Notes: generated from the sequence alone by a model not told the origin. DNA of 64,000 nt from Sphingomonadaceae bacterium (GCA_019239915.1 JAFAZF010000036.1:62001-126000); one strand, 5' to 3'; counted from the stretch's first letter, positions 52,660 to 62,054 are shown. Program-made: numbers and translations.

Positions 52660-54057
52660 ATGCAGCCGCCGCGCAAGCGCGCGTTCGCCGGTCCGCGCGT
52701 GCGGGCGCTGCGCCACCGCGCCCGCCTCGGCCAGCAGGAGATGGCGACGCGCCTCGGCATCTCGGTGAGCTATCTGTCGCAGATCGAGACCAACGACCGG
52801 CCGCTTACGCCGGCGGTGATCGCCGCGCTCGGCCGCGCCTTCCCGCACGACTGGGCGGAGGTCGGCGAGGACGAGCAGGCGCGCCTTCTCGCCGCCTTCG
52901 CCGAGGCGGCTGCGGACAGCCTCGCGCTCGATCCCGACGACGAGACGCTGCGCCGCGCCGTCACGCAGCAGCCCGCACTCGCCGAGCGCTATCTTGCTTT
53001 GCATGCGGCGTGGCGGCGCGCGGAAAACCAGCTCCAGCGCCTCGACGATGCCTATGAGGCCGGCGCCGCCGGCGAGCGCCGCCTGCCGTGGGACGAGGTG
53101 CGCGACTGGTTTCACGATGCCGGCAACTATATCGACGCGCTCGATCGCGGTGCCGAAGCGCTCGCGGAGCGCATCGCGGGCCCGGAGGCGCTCGCCGCCG
53201 CGCTCGCCCGACACGGCATCGGCGTCCGCTTCGCCGACCCGGACCGGCCGGCGCCGCTGCGCGCCTTCGATGCCGAGCGCGGCGTGCTCCACGTCGACCG
53301 CACGCTGCCCGAAGCGAGCCGCACCTTCCAGCTCGCGCACCAGCTCGCCCGTGTTGCGCTCGCCACAGAGATCGCGGCGGTGCGTGGCGGCGCCGGGCTG
53401 CGCACGCCGGAAGCCTCGGCGCTGCTCGAGGTCGGGCTCGCCAACTACGCTGCCGGCGCGCTGCTGATGCCCTATGCCGCGTTCCGCGAAGAAGCGCGCC
53501 GCACGCGGCACGACATCGACAGGCTGCGGCTGCGCTTCGGCGTCAGCTTCGAGCAGGCCTGCCACCGGCTCTCGACGCTGCAGCGGCCCGGCGAGCGCGG
53601 CACGCCCTTCTTCTTCTGCCGCGTCGACATGGCCGGCAACATCACCAAGCGCCACTCCGCCACCCGGCTGCAGTTCGCGCGTTTCGGCGGCGCCTGCCCG
53701 CTCTGGATCATGCACGAGGCGGTCGCGATTCCCGATCGCATCCTCGTCCAGCTCGCCGAGATGCCCGACGGCGTGCGCTACGTCGTGATGGCCAAGGGGC
53801 TCGTCAAGGAAAGCGCGAGCTATGCCCGCAGCCCGCGCCGCTACGCCGTCGCGCTCGGCTGCGAGACCGAGCAGGCGCGCGATTTCGTCTATGCCGACCA
53901 GCTCGACCTCAAGGGCGCGCAGACCGCGACGCCTATCGGCATCTCCTGCCGGCTGTGCGTGCGCGCGGATTGCGACCAGCGCGCCTTCCCGCCCTCGGGC
54001 CGCGCGATCCATGTCGATCCCGATCGCCGCGCGGTGGTGCCTTATCGGCTGGGCTGA
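52660..54057 (+). CDS. pccR: PccR-type short-chain acyl-CoA regulator (XRE/DUF2083)
   Basis: 465 residues from ATG 52660 (GTG 52645 possible; the track start overlaps the operator). An XRE helix-turn-helix ([20 protein letters not shown], then [20 protein letters not shown]) precedes an IrrE/COG3800-like middle and a C-terminal domain with [20 protein letters not shown], a Cys-rich motif typical of this family. PccR/ScfR senses propionyl-CoA-derived signals and controls pcc genes. The divergent placement beside pccB supports this role. Confidence 0.88.
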   Translation: MQPPRKRAFAGPRVRALRHRARLGQQEMATRLGISVSYLSQIETNDRPLTPAVIAALGRAFPHDWAEVGEDEQARLLAAFAEAAADSLALDPDDETLRRAVTQQPALAERYLALHAAWRRAENQLQRLDDAYEAGAAGERRLPWDEVRDWFHDAGNYIDALDRGAEALAERIAGPEALAAALARHGIGVRFADPDRPAPLRAFDAERGVLHVDRTLPEASRTFQLAHQLARVALATEIAAVRGGAGLRTPEASALLEVGLANYAAGALLMPYAAFREEARRTRHDIDRLRLRFGVSFEQACHRLSTLQRPGERGTPFFFCRVDMAGNITKRHSATRLQFARFGGACPLWIMHEAVAIPDRILVQLAEMPDGVRYVVMAKGLVKESASYARSPRRYAVALGCETEQARDFVYADQLDLKGAQTATPIGISCRLCVRADCDQRAFPPSGRAIHVDPDRRAVVPYRLG

Positions 54058-54069
54058 TAGGGTCGGAAC

Positions 54070-54513
54070 ATGCCGATCCCGCTTCTCCTCGCCACGAGCG
54101 CTGCCGCCGCGCAAGCCTGTGCGCTGCCGCCCAACCCGCCGCCGATCGCCTGCGCCACGCCGGTCGCCCCACCGCCCGGATTCGCCGGCAACCAGAGCTG
54201 GCCGGTTACGCCGCAGCTTCGCGCCGGCGGAGCGGCCGAGATCGCGCTTATCCAGGCGTCAGACGCCGGCTGCACCGGCACCACCCAACTCGAAGTGGTG
54301 ACCGCCGGCACCTATGCGATCGCGATGTCCGGCGCCGGCTGGATCGACGTGATCGGACCGCGCGGTCCGGTCGCATCGGTCGCGCACGCGCATGGTGACA
54401 TTTGCAGCGGTGTCGCTAAGGCCGTCGACTTCCCGCTGCAGCCGGGAAGCTACAGGATCAATCTCAGCCGCGTCGGCGGCCGCGCCGTCCGGCTTTCCGC
54501 CATCCGCCGCTAG
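54070..54513 (+). CDS. secreted hypothetical protein
   Basis: 147 residues. The N-terminus (MPIPLLLATSAAAAQACALP) resembles a short signal peptide, followed by a Pro-rich stretch with a conserved-looking FAGNQSWPVTPQLRAGGAAE and a small beta-rich domain ending in RLSAIRR. Three or four Cys are present. No known family is recognised. It follows pccR by 12 bases, on the same strand, so it may be co-transcribed, but nothing links it to propionate. Confidence 0.6.
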   Translation: MPIPLLLATSAAAAQACALPPNPPPIACATPVAPPPGFAGNQSWPVTPQLRAGGAAEIALIQASDAGCTGTTQLEVVTAGTYAIAMSGAGWIDVIGPRGPVASVAHAHGDICSGVAKAVDFPLQPGSYRINLSRVGGRAVRLSAIRR

Positions 54514-54524
54514 CCTAGCAGGCG

Positions 54525-55544
54525 TCACTCGACCGGATCGAACACCAGCACGTGCAGGCTGCTGGGCACGATGCGGGATGCGCCGTCGGCGTCCGCGCCG
54601 GGCCTGGGATCGGCGGCGACGACGAACAGCCGCCCGCTCGCCGGATCGACCGTCATCGTGCGCGCGCTGACGGCGGTGCGCAGCGGCGCGAGCGCGCGAT
54701 AGTGATCGGGCGAGAACTGCTGATAGACGGTGACGCTGCCATCCTTGCCGTTCGCGCTGAAGATGCGCTTGCGTCTAGGGTCGAATGCGATCGCGTCGCT
54801 CCCGCGCCCGATCGGCAACGTCGTGACGACGTGGCCGTCGCCGGCATCGACGGCCATCATCACGCCGTTGACACAGCCCATGAACAGCCGCCGCCCGCCG
54901 CGGTCATAGGCGAGCCCATGCGGGTTGGCGCAACCGCGCATCGGCCAGTGTCGCACGATGCGGTTCGTGCGCGTGTCGATCGCGAGCAGATCGTTCCTGC
55001 CGGCGCCGGCGACGTAAAGCGTGCCGTCCGCCCCCGCGGCGGCATATTCCATCGCCTCGTCGGCGCGGACCGTGGCGACGATCGCGAGCGTCTTCGGATC
55101 GATGACGGCGATCGTCCGCGGATCGCCCGCCACGATGAAGACGTGGCCGGTCAGCGGGTCGGCAGCGACGGCGTCGGCATCCTTCGGGGCCGGGATCGCC
55201 TTCACCAGCTTCAGCGTCCGGCGATCGAAGGCGAGCGCGCGGCCCCGATCGCCGTCGTCCGTGAAGCCGAGCGCCGTGTCGGCCGGGAAGGCGACGCCGT
55301 GCATGCCCGCGCCGGGCACACGGATCGTACCGATTACCTTGACCGCGCGCGCGTCGATCACCGCGAGGCTGTCGCCATGCGCGACATAGACGCGGCCCGC
55401 GGCAGGCTCGGCCACCGCATAATCCCACCGGTCGGGCGCGCCGAGCGGCAGGTTGGCCGCGAACCGGTAGCTTGGCCGTACCGGCGCGGCGGCGGTCAGC
55501 ACCAGCACGGCGAGCGCCAGGATCGGCTTGATCGAGAGGGTCAT
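54525..55544 (-). CDS. YncE-like beta-propeller protein
   Basis: 339 residues from ATG 55544 with signal peptide (MTLSIKPILALAVLVLTAAA). Repeated blade units such as SLAVIDARAVKVIGTIRVPG, RTIAVIDPKTLAIVATVRAD and DLLAIDTRTNRIVRHWPMRG form a seven-bladed NHL/YVTN-type propeller. YncE-family proteins are periplasmic and often bind DNA, heme or metal-linked partners; the role is unknown. It lies upstream of modC in the same orientation, separated by 60 bases. Confidence 0.85.
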   Translation of the reverse strand: MTLSIKPILALAVLVLTAAAPVRPSYRFAANLPLGAPDRWDYAVAEPAAGRVYVAHGDSLAVIDARAVKVIGTIRVPGAGMHGVAFPADTALGFTDDGDRGRALAFDRRTLKLVKAIPAPKDADAVAADPLTGHVFIVAGDPRTIAVIDPKTLAIVATVRADEAMEYAAAGADGTLYVAGAGRNDLLAIDTRTNRIVRHWPMRGCANPHGLAYDRGGRRLFMGCVNGVMMAVDAGDGHVVTTLPIGRGSDAIAFDPRRKRIFSANGKDGSVTVYQQFSPDHYRALAPLRTAVSARTMTVDPASGRLFVVAADPRPGADADGASRIVPSSLHVLVFDPVE

Positions 55545-55616
55545 GAGTCCTGTTCCGCCATCGCCCGCAAAGGCCTTGGCACTGCGCAAGCTGCGCCGCG
55601 AACGCAACATCCGCGC

Positions 55617-56234
55617 TCAGTCGCCGATCGCGATCCGTGCCGCGCCGAGCCGCTCGACCTCGCGCTCGTCGTGCGTCACCAGCAGGATCGGCACGCGCAA
55701 CGCGTCGCGGATGCGCAGGATGAGCGCGCCGATCTCGTCGCGCCGCGCATTGTCCAGCGCGGAGAGCGGCTCGTCCATCAGCAGGAAGCGCGGCCCTGAG
55801 AGCAGCGCGCGGCCGATCGCGACGCGCTGCGCCTCCCCGCCCGAAAGCGTGCGCGGCCAGCGATCGAGCAGGCGGCCGACGCCGAGCAGCGCGACGACAT
55901 CGTCGAAGCCGATCCAGCCGCCGCCGCGGCCCGCGCCATAGAGCAGGTTGGCGCGCACCCGCTTGTGCGGAAACAGGCGATGATCCTGGAAGACATAGCC
56001 CGCGCGCCGGGTCTCGGGCGCGAGGTTGATCCGCGTCGCCGCGTCGAACAGCGTCTCGCCTGCCACCGCGATCCGGCCCCTGTCGGGCCGGGACAGCCCG
56101 GCGATCATGTTGAGGATGCTGGTCTTGCCCGCACCCGAGCGACCGACCAGCGCGGTCAGCGGCGCATCCGATGCGAAGTCGGTTGCGATCTCGGCGTCGC
56201 CGAGCGCCTTCGTGACCCGCACCTCAAAGGACAT
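55617..56234 (-). CDS. modC: molybdate ABC transporter ATP-binding protein (short form)
   Basis: 205 residues. Walker A in LTALVGRSGAGKTSILNMIA, Q-loop region, signature LSGGEAQRVAIGRALL and Walker B in FLLMDEPLSALDN are intact. Typical ModC is ~350 residues with a C-terminal MOP/TOBE sensor domain; that part is absent here, so molybdate feedback on the ATPase is probably lost or supplied otherwise. It overlaps modB by 11 bases. Confidence 0.9.
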   Translation of the reverse strand: MSFEVRVTKALGDAEIATDFASDAPLTALVGRSGAGKTSILNMIAGLSRPDRGRIAVAGETLFDAATRINLAPETRRAGYVFQDHRLFPHKRVRANLLYGAGRGGGWIGFDDVVALLGVGRLLDRWPRTLSGGEAQRVAIGRALLSGPRFLLMDEPLSALDNARRDEIGALILRIRDALRVPILLVTHDEREVERLGAARIAIGD

Positions 56235-56925
56235 GGCCGCCCTGCCCCGCGCCCATGCGCCGCGCGAGCCACTCGGAGGCGATCAGCGCGCCGAGCGACA
56301 GCGTGACCGAGATCGCGGCCAGGCGAAACACCTGCGCGTCGGTGCCCGGCACCTGCAGCGCGGCATAGATGGCGAGCGGCAGCGTGCGCGTTTCGCCTGG
56401 GATGTTCGAGACGAAGCTGATCGTCGCGCCGAACTCGCCGATCGAGCGCGCGAAGCCCAGCACCAGCCCGGCGCAGACCCCCGGCAGGCTCAACGGCAGC
56501 GTCACCGTGGCGAACGTCCGCCATCGCCCGGCCCCGAGCGTCCGCGCCGCGCTTTCGAGCCGGCGGTCCACCGCCTCGATGGAAAGCCGCATCGCGCGCA
56601 CCATCAGCGGCAACGCCATCACCGCCGCCGCGAGCGCCGCGCCTGTCCAGCGGAACATGAAGCTGAGCCCGAGATGGGCGTTCAGCCAGCCGCCGATCGG
56701 GCCGTTGTTGCCGAAGCCGAGCAGCAGCAGCCAGCCCGTCACCACCGGCGGCAGCACCAGCGGCAGGTGGACGAGCGCGTCGATCAGCAGCTTGCCCGGC
56801 ACCCGTGCGCGCGCAAGGAAATAGGCGATCGCGAACGCGACGGGCGTGACCGCCGCGACGGCGACGAGGCTGACCTTGAGCGAGAGGCGCACCACCTCCC
56901 ATTCGTCGGGCGTCAGCGCGATCAT
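56224..56925 (-). CDS. modB: molybdate ABC transporter permease
   Basis: 233 residues from ATG 56925. Five or six membrane helices with the binding-protein-dependent permease motif, seen as EAVDRRLESAARTLGAGRWR and FATVTLPLSLPGVCAGLVLG (EAA...G...LP). It forms the membrane channel for molybdate with ModC and ModA. The order modA-repeat-modB-modC is on the minus strand with a GTCGAAG-class repeat between modA and modB. Confidence 0.92.
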   Translation of the reverse strand: MIALTPDEWEVVRLSLKVSLVAVAAVTPVAFAIAYFLARARVPGKLLIDALVHLPLVLPPVVTGWLLLLGFGNNGPIGGWLNAHLGLSFMFRWTGAALAAAVMALPLMVRAMRLSIEAVDRRLESAARTLGAGRWRTFATVTLPLSLPGVCAGLVLGFARSIGEFGATISFVSNIPGETRTLPLAIYAALQVPGTDAQVFRLAAISVTLSLGALIASEWLARRMGAGQGGHVL

Positions 56926-56938
56926 CGCCCTGAACACC

Positions 56939-57017
56939 GTTCGTTCCGAGCGTGTCGAAACACTGTTCTTCTCTTCGAATGCGAAGAAGGACGGCGCTTC
57001 ACGCGCGGGGTGAACGG
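56939..57017. repeat. palindromic repeat, GTCGAAG class
   Basis: gttcgttccgagcgtgtcga mirrors ...cggcgcttcacgcgcggggt (gaacgg) with the gttctt core. It lies between modA and modB inside the transporter operon. Confidence 0.75.
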
Positions 57018-57032
57018 GCGGATATCAGGCTG

Positions 57033-57797
57033 TCATCTCGCCGCGAAGCCGTAGCGCTTGAAGATCGCCTTGCCCGCCGGGCTCGTCAGGAAGGCTTCGA
57101 AGCTCTTGTCGTCGCCGCTCGTGCCCGCCTTCAGGATCGCGATCGGGTAGGTGATCGGCGCGTGGCTGTCGTCCGGGAAGGTCGCGACGACGCGGACCTG
57201 CTTCGAGGCGAGCGCGTCGGTCGCGTAGACGATGCCGAACGGCGCCTCGCCGCGCTCGACCAGCGCCAGCGCGGCGCGGACGTTCTCGGCGCTCGCCACC
57301 TGGGCGCTCACCTTGTCCCACACGCCCAGCTTGGTGAGCGCCTCCTTGCCATATTTGCCGGCGGGCACGGCGGCGGGATCGGCCATGGCGAGCCGCCCCT
57401 GCCCCAGCGCGCCGGCGAGATCGAAGCCGGGCTTGATCGCGATCGACGCCTTGCTTGCGGCGGGCGCGATCAGCACGAGATGATTGGCGAGGAAGGAGGT
57501 GCGGCTGGCGGGATCGATCAGTCCCTTCGACTGGACCTCGTCCATCCACGGCTCGTCCGCCGAGATGAAGATGTCGGCCGGCGCGCCCGCCTCGATCTGC
57601 TTGGCGAGCGCGGAGGAGCCCGCAAAGGAGATCACCGGCTTGTCGTGGCCCTTCGACGCCCACGCATCGGCGGCGGCGTTGAGCGACTCCTGCAGGCTTG
57701 CGGCGGCGAGGACCAGCGGCGGCTTCGCATCCGCGGCGGCGCCGGCGCCCAACATGCTCGCCGTCCCCGCCAGCCCGATCAACGTCTCCCTAAACAT
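57033..57797 (-). CDS. modA: molybdate-binding periplasmic protein
   Basis: 254 residues from ATG 57797 (GGGAGGAGATC upstream). The signal peptide (LIGLAGTASMLGAGAAADA) precedes LVLAAASLQESLNAAADAWA, FAGSSALAKQIEAGAPADIF and ISADEPWMDEVQSKGLIDP, the ModA/type II binding-protein pattern, and later VPAGKYGKEALTKLGVWDKV. It captures molybdate for ModBC, supplying the molybdenum cofactor. It precedes modB across the repeat. Confidence 0.93.
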   Translation of the reverse strand: MFRETLIGLAGTASMLGAGAAADAKPPLVLAAASLQESLNAAADAWASKGHDKPVISFAGSSALAKQIEAGAPADIFISADEPWMDEVQSKGLIDPASRTSFLANHLVLIAPAASKASIAIKPGFDLAGALGQGRLAMADPAAVPAGKYGKEALTKLGVWDKVSAQVASAENVRAALALVERGEAPFGIVYATDALASKQVRVVATFPDDSHAPITYPIAILKAGTSGDDKSFEAFLTSPAGKAIFKRYGFAAR

Positions 57798-57846
57798 GCC
57801 CGATCTCCTCCCTGCCCCACGGGCATAGCGGAGGTGGCGCGGAACG

Positions 57847-58107
57847 TCATCCCGCCGGGTGGCGGACATCGGGAACGAGCGCCCGGAATACCATTCTCTC
57901 CCAGATGTTCGCGGCGTCGCGCGGCAGATCGCGGCGCTTGCCCTCGGCGACCATCTCATCAGTCGGCACGAGCATCGCCGCCACGATCCGGCGCGCGGCG
58001 TTCCGATAAGGGCGGCGCTCGCTTTCCGGCATCATATCCCAATCGTCGATAGCCGCGTCCGTCTTGGCGGCATGGACCGCGCGGGCAACCCGCTCCAGCA
58101 TAGACAT
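57847..58107 (-). CDS. hypothetical protein, 86 residues
   Basis: A soluble helical protein with VARAVHAAKTDAAIDDWDMM and RIVAAMLVPTDEMVAEGKRR, a pattern seen in small uncharacterised proteins of mobile or phage-linked loci. No enzyme motif or membrane segment. It lies between the AT-rich gap and modA in the same orientation as modA, so co-transcription is possible. Confidence 0.55.
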   Translation of the reverse strand: MSMLERVARAVHAAKTDAAIDDWDMMPESERRPYRNAARRIVAAMLVPTDEMVAEGKRRDLPRDAANIWERMVFRALVPDVRHPAG

Positions 58108-58329
58108 CGAGGTTTCCCTATCTGCGACGCCATTCTGCTCAAGTCAGTTCAGTTCATCAACCAGAACTGAAGCAGCAATCGGGAAAGCCTGCAAGAGTGT
58201 TACAGTCATATGTCGCTTAGCGATGCTATAAGTGATTAGAAATACTGCCTGCTTTTTCTATTTGCCTGCTTCGGGCCGCGTCAAACTAAGCAATATTTAA
58301 TGGTTGTGCTTGGCGACGGCACGTTGTGA
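58108..58329. other. AT-rich intergenic islet with a perfect stem-loop
   Basis: This 220-base gap is clearly lower in GC than the rest of the window. It contains TTCAGTTC-ATCAACCA-GAACTGAA (58148-58171), a perfect 8-bp stem with an 8-base loop, plus AT runs such as caatatttaatgg. No ORF is credible. It could be a remnant of an element boundary or a regulatory region. Confidence 0.45.
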
Positions 58330-59109
58330 TCAGCGCGGCAGCGCGCGTTCGGCCCGTTCGCGGAGCCGTACGACGGCGGCGGCGTGGATACCAGGCGCGG
58401 TCGCGAGCACGCCGAACGCCTCGCCGGTCGGCGTGTTGAAGCGAAGCGGCGCGCCCAGCGCATCGCTCACGGTCGCGCCCGCCTCCGCCGCGATGAGCGC
58501 GGCGGCGGCGATGTCCCATTCGTTGCCCCAGCGCAGGCTGGCGCAGAGATCGGCCTCACCGGCGGCGACCTTGGCGATCCGCAACGCGATCGAATTGGGC
58601 TTGGCGACCGTGACGAGATCGGCGTCAGCGCGCGGGATCTGATCGGCGGGGACGCGCGCACCCGCCAGATCGGTGCGGGGCGAGGCCTTCAGCGGGACGC
58701 CGTTGCGCCACGCCCCTTGCCCTACCGCCGCCATCCAGACCTCCCCGACCGCGGGCGCATCGAGCACCCCCAGCACCGGCCTGAAGCTATCGACCAGCGC
58801 CACCGATACCGACCAGCCGCTCCGCCCGCGCACATAATCGCGCGTTCCATCGATCGGATCGACCACCCAGACGCGGTCGCATTCGAGCCGGATCGGATCG
58901 TCGGCGGTTTCCTCGGAAAGCCAGCCCGCCTGCGGATCGATCGCGGCGAGCCGCGCGCGCAGGAACGCATCGACGGCGAGGTCGACCTCGCAGACCGGAT
59001 CGCCGGACCCCTTCTGCCATTGCCGGAACTCGCCGCGCCACGTCGTCATCGCCAGCCGCCCGGCCTCGGCGGCAACGGCGGCAACCGCCTGCAGTCGTTC
59101 GTCAGCCAC
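58330..59109 (-). CDS. cysQ: 3'(2'),5'-bisphosphate nucleotidase (CysQ-like, IMPase fold)
   Basis: 259 residues from GTG 59109. Metal-binding motifs of the inositol monophosphatase superfamily: LSEETADDP, VWVVDPIDGTRDYVRGRSG and NEWDIAAAALIAAEAGATVS. It most likely hydrolyses PAP to AMP, removing a by-product of sulfur metabolism, although histidinol- or inositol-phosphate activity cannot be excluded. It overlaps pmbA by 8 bases, so the two are co-translated. Confidence 0.82.
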   Translation of the reverse strand: MADERLQAVAAVAAEAGRLAMTTWRGEFRQWQKGSGDPVCEVDLAVDAFLRARLAAIDPQAGWLSEETADDPIRLECDRVWVVDPIDGTRDYVRGRSGWSVSVALVDSFRPVLGVLDAPAVGEVWMAAVGQGAWRNGVPLKASPRTDLAGARVPADQIPRADADLVTVAKPNSIALRIAKVAAGEADLCASLRWGNEWDIAAAALIAAEAGATVSDALGAPLRFNTPTGEAFGVLATAPGIHAAAVVRLRERAERALPR

Positions 59110-60448
59110 CGGCGGCGGTCATCCCCTCGACGCGCAGCGTCGGCACGTCGGTCGCGCGACGGAATTCGAGGTCGTTGGCGGGCGTCAGGTTCAGGAACAT
59201 GTCCTTCAGATTGGAAGCGATCGTCATCTCCGCAACCGGCTCGGCGAGCTTGCCGTCGCGGATCGCGAAGCCCATCGCGCCGCGGCTATAGTCGCCGGTA
59301 ACGCCGTTGACGCCCTGGCCGATCAGTTCGGTGACGAAGAAGCCGAGCTTGATGTCGGCGATCAGTTCGTCGGGCGTCAGCGTGCCGGGCAGCATGTAGA
59401 GGTTGCTCGCGCCGGCGCCGGGCGGGCCACCGACGCCGCGCGTGGCGTGGCCGGTCGGCTGCAGGCCGAGCTGACGCGCGGCGGCGGAATCGAGCAGCCA
59501 GCCGCCAAGCACGCCGTCGGCGATGATGTCGCGTGGCGCCACAGGCAGCCCCTCGCCGTCGAACGGCCGCGAGCGCAGCCCGCGCGGCCGCAGCGGATCG
59601 TCGCGGACCGTGACGCCTGGTGCGAACACGCGCTCCCCCAGCTTGTCGAGCAGGAAGCTCGTGCGTCGCGTCACCGCCGAGCCGGCGATCGCGCCCATCA
59701 GGTGGCCGAGCAGGCTGGAACCGACACGTGGATCGAACACCACCGGCATCTGCCCGCCCGGCAGCCGCTTCGGATGGAGGCGCGCCACCGCCCGTTCGCC
59801 GGCACGGCGGCCGATCGTCGCGCTGTCCTCGAGGTCGGTGGCGTGGCGGGCGCTGTGGTAACCATGATCGCGTTGCATGTCGGCGCCGCTGCCCGCGATC
59901 ACCACCGCCGAGCAGCCGTGGCTGCTCGCGGCATAGCCACCGGTGAAGCCGTGGCTGGTGGCGAGCGCGATCACCGTGCGCCCCGCACTCGCGCCCGCGC
60001 CGTCCGAATTGGTGACGCCCGCGATGCCGCGCGCCGCCGCCTCGGCGTCGAGCGCGCGGGCGCGCAGCGCGGCGGGCTCGATCTCGCCGCCATCGTCACC
60101 ATCGACTGCGGGGGCTTCGCCGCGGAACAGCAGCTCCTCGGGCGCGAGCCCGGCATAGGCATCGTCGGGCGCCTCGCGCGCCATCGCGATCGCGCGCTCC
60201 ACGAGCGCCGCCAGCGCGTCGCCCGACAAGTCGGAGGAAGAGACGCTCGCCGAACGCTTGCCGACGAAGGCGCGCAGCCCGATCTCCTCGCCTTCGGAGC
60301 GCTCGACGCCCTCGAGTGCGCCCAGCCGCACCTCGACTTGAGTGGCGGCGTTGCAGACGTAGACGGCATCGCTCGCGTCGGCGCCCGCGCGCTTGGCGGC
60401 CGCGACGAGATCGGCGACGCGCGCCTCGGCTTCCGAAATGCTCAGCAT
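59102..60448 (-). CDS. pmbA: TldE/PmbA family metalloprotease-like protein
   Basis: 448 residues from ATG 60448. TldD/PmbA family features include FVGKRSASVSSSDLSGDALA, VVFDPRVGSSLLGHLMGAIA and NLYMLPGTLTPDELIADIKL with GFFVTELIGQGVNGVTGDYS, GAMGFAIRDGKL. PmbA (TldE) forms a heterodimer with TldD that cleaves unfolded peptides and matures microcins; PmbA itself lacks the HExxxH site. TldD is not in the window. Confidence 0.92.
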   Translation of the reverse strand: MLSISEAEARVADLVAAAKRAGADASDAVYVCNAATQVEVRLGALEGVERSEGEEIGLRAFVGKRSASVSSSDLSGDALAALVERAIAMAREAPDDAYAGLAPEELLFRGEAPAVDGDDGGEIEPAALRARALDAEAAARGIAGVTNSDGAGASAGRTVIALATSHGFTGGYAASSHGCSAVVIAGSGADMQRDHGYHSARHATDLEDSATIGRRAGERAVARLHPKRLPGGQMPVVFDPRVGSSLLGHLMGAIAGSAVTRRTSFLLDKLGERVFAPGVTVRDDPLRPRGLRSRPFDGEGLPVAPRDIIADGVLGGWLLDSAAARQLGLQPTGHATRGVGGPPGAGASNLYMLPGTLTPDELIADIKLGFFVTELIGQGVNGVTGDYSRGAMGFAIRDGKLAEPVAEMTIASNLKDMFLNLTPANDLEFRRATDVPTLRVEGMTAAGG

Positions 60449-60480
60449 GGGCGGCACTTAGGGAGGCGGGTCGCTCCGGT

Positions 60481-61395
60481 CTAGCCCGCGCTCCCCACAA
60501 CCATGCAAGCGAGGAAGACGAGCGCGCCGGCGCCGCGGTTCGAGCGGAACAGCGCGAGCGCCGACGCACCGTCGTCGCGCCGCAGCCGCGCCACCTGCGC
60601 CGCGAGGTGCAGCATCGCGGGCAACAACGCCAGCAATGCGAGCCATTGCGGCCGCACCGTCCACAGAGCGGCGCCCCAGCAGCCGAGCGCGACGGCATAG
60701 GCAATGCCGACCCCGAGCCGCACCCTGCGGCCCAGCGCGCGCGCCGAGGACTTGACGCCGGCGAGCGCGTCGTCCTCGATGTCCTGGATCGCATAGATGG
60801 TGTCGTAGCCGATCACCCAGGCGACCGACCCGGCGTAGAGCCAGAAGCCCGCCGGCGCGAACCCGCCCGCCGCGGCCGGCCAGCCGACCGTCGCCCCCCA
60901 GGAGAAGACGAGGCCGAGCCACGCTTGCGGCCACCAGGTGATCCGCTTCATGAACGGATAGGCGGCGACCAGCGCGAGGCTCGCGAGCGCGGTGAGCTGC
61001 GCCACCCGGTTCAGCCGCAGCAGCACGATGAGCCCGACGAGGCAGAGCGCGACCAGCCACGCCCACGCAGCCTTGAGCGACACCGCGCCGCTCGCCAGCG
61101 GCCGCATCCGGGTGCGTGCGACGCGGGCATCGAGATCACGGTCGACGATGTCGTTATAGACGCAGCCCGCCGCGCGCATCGCGACGCTGCCGAGCGCGAA
61201 CCAGCCGATCAGCCACAGCCGCGCCGCCGGCCCGCCGGCGAGCGCGATCGCCCAGGCGCCGGGCCAGAACAGCAGCCAGGCGCCGATCGGCCGGTCGAAG
61301 CGCGCGAGCAGCAGATAGGGCCGCCACGCCCGCGGCGCGTGCGCGACCAGCCCGCGCGCCTCGCTATCGGGAACGATCTGATCGGCGACGGCCAT
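60481..61395 (-). CDS. ubiA: 4-hydroxybenzoate polyprenyltransferase
   Basis: 304 residues from ATG 61395. Two Asp-rich motifs of the UbiA superfamily are visible: CVYNDIVDRDLDARVARTRM (NDxxDxxxD) and YAIQDIEDDALAGVKSSARA (DxxxD). About eight to nine transmembrane helices. It attaches the polyprenyl tail to 4-hydroxybenzoate in ubiquinone synthesis at the inner membrane. coq4 near 8.5 kb belongs to the same pathway but is not in the same operon. Confidence 0.93.
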   Translation of the reverse strand: MAVADQIVPDSEARGLVAHAPRAWRPYLLLARFDRPIGAWLLFWPGAWAIALAGGPAARLWLIGWFALGSVAMRAAGCVYNDIVDRDLDARVARTRMRPLASGAVSLKAAWAWLVALCLVGLIVLLRLNRVAQLTALASLALVAAYPFMKRITWWPQAWLGLVFSWGATVGWPAAAGGFAPAGFWLYAGSVAWVIGYDTIYAIQDIEDDALAGVKSSARALGRRVRLGVGIAYAVALGCWGAALWTVRPQWLALLALLPAMLHLAAQVARLRRDDGASALALFRSNRGAGALVFLACMVVGSAG

Positions 61396-61568
61396 GACCG
61401 CCCTCACAGCACAGGCCGCTCGTCGAACGCCAGCGGCTTTTCGTCGGGAGCCGCGCCGTCCGCAGAAGCCCGACGCCGCGCGGACGAAGCGCGCGTGGCG
61501 AGCCGCACGCCACGGCCCACAAGAGCGCCGACGGCGCCACCACGGCTGCCGGAAACGGGAGACAGACG

Positions 61569-61925
61569 ATGATCGCCTTCAAGATTGTTCGGCTCGCGGC
61601 CGCCGCGGGCATCGCGGGCGGGATGATCGTGGCGACCGCCGCCTCCGCACAGGACGCGGCCGCGCCGACGCTGAGCTTCAAGGTCAGCGACGCCGAGCTG
61701 CTCAGCCCCTCCGGCCGCGCCGCGATCCAGCAGCGCATCCGGTTCGCCGCGGCGAACGTCTGCAGCGACTACGACGCGCGCGATCTCGGCCGCGCGGCGC
61801 AGGCCGACGCCTGCCGGACGCACGCGATCACCGCGGCGAACCAGCAGCTCGACGTCGCCGTGGCCCGCGCCGAGAGCGGCACCAAGGTCGCCGTGGTGAC
61901 GCGCGGTGGCGCGGCGGTGAATTAA
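61569..61925 (+). CDS. UrcA family protein
   Basis: 118 residues. The signal peptide (VRLAAAAGIAGGMIVATAAS) is followed by the UrcA core FKVSDAELLSPSGRAAIQQR and ANVCSDYDARDLGRAAQADA with a second Cys in CRTHAITAAN. UrcA proteins are small secreted proteins of Caulobacterales and Sphingomonadales with no known function; the two conserved Cys may be disulfide-linked. It is monocistronic with GGGAGACAG upstream. Confidence 0.8.
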   Translation: MIAFKIVRLAAAAGIAGGMIVATAASAQDAAAPTLSFKVSDAELLSPSGRAAIQQRIRFAAANVCSDYDARDLGRAAQADACRTHAITAANQQLDVAVARAESGTKVAVVTRGGAAVN

Positions 61926-61929
61926 GTTC

Positions 61930-62046
61930 ATCCTCCCCTGCGGGGGGAGGGGGACTGCGCGAAGCATGGTGGAGGGGACGCGGCTGGGCGAGCACCCCTC
62001 CACCGCTCGCTGCGCGAGCGGTCCCCCTCCCCGTGCCGGGGAGGAG
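61930..62046. repeat. long palindromic repeat (GATCCTCCCC class)
   Basis: atcctcccctgcggggggag at the left mirrors ...ccccctccccgtgccgggga (ggag) at the right, with inner arms around catggtggaggggac and gcacccctccaccgc. Same class as 24616 and 36623. It lies between the convergent urcA and response-regulator genes. Confidence 0.8.
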
Positions 62047-62054
62047 CTCGGTTG

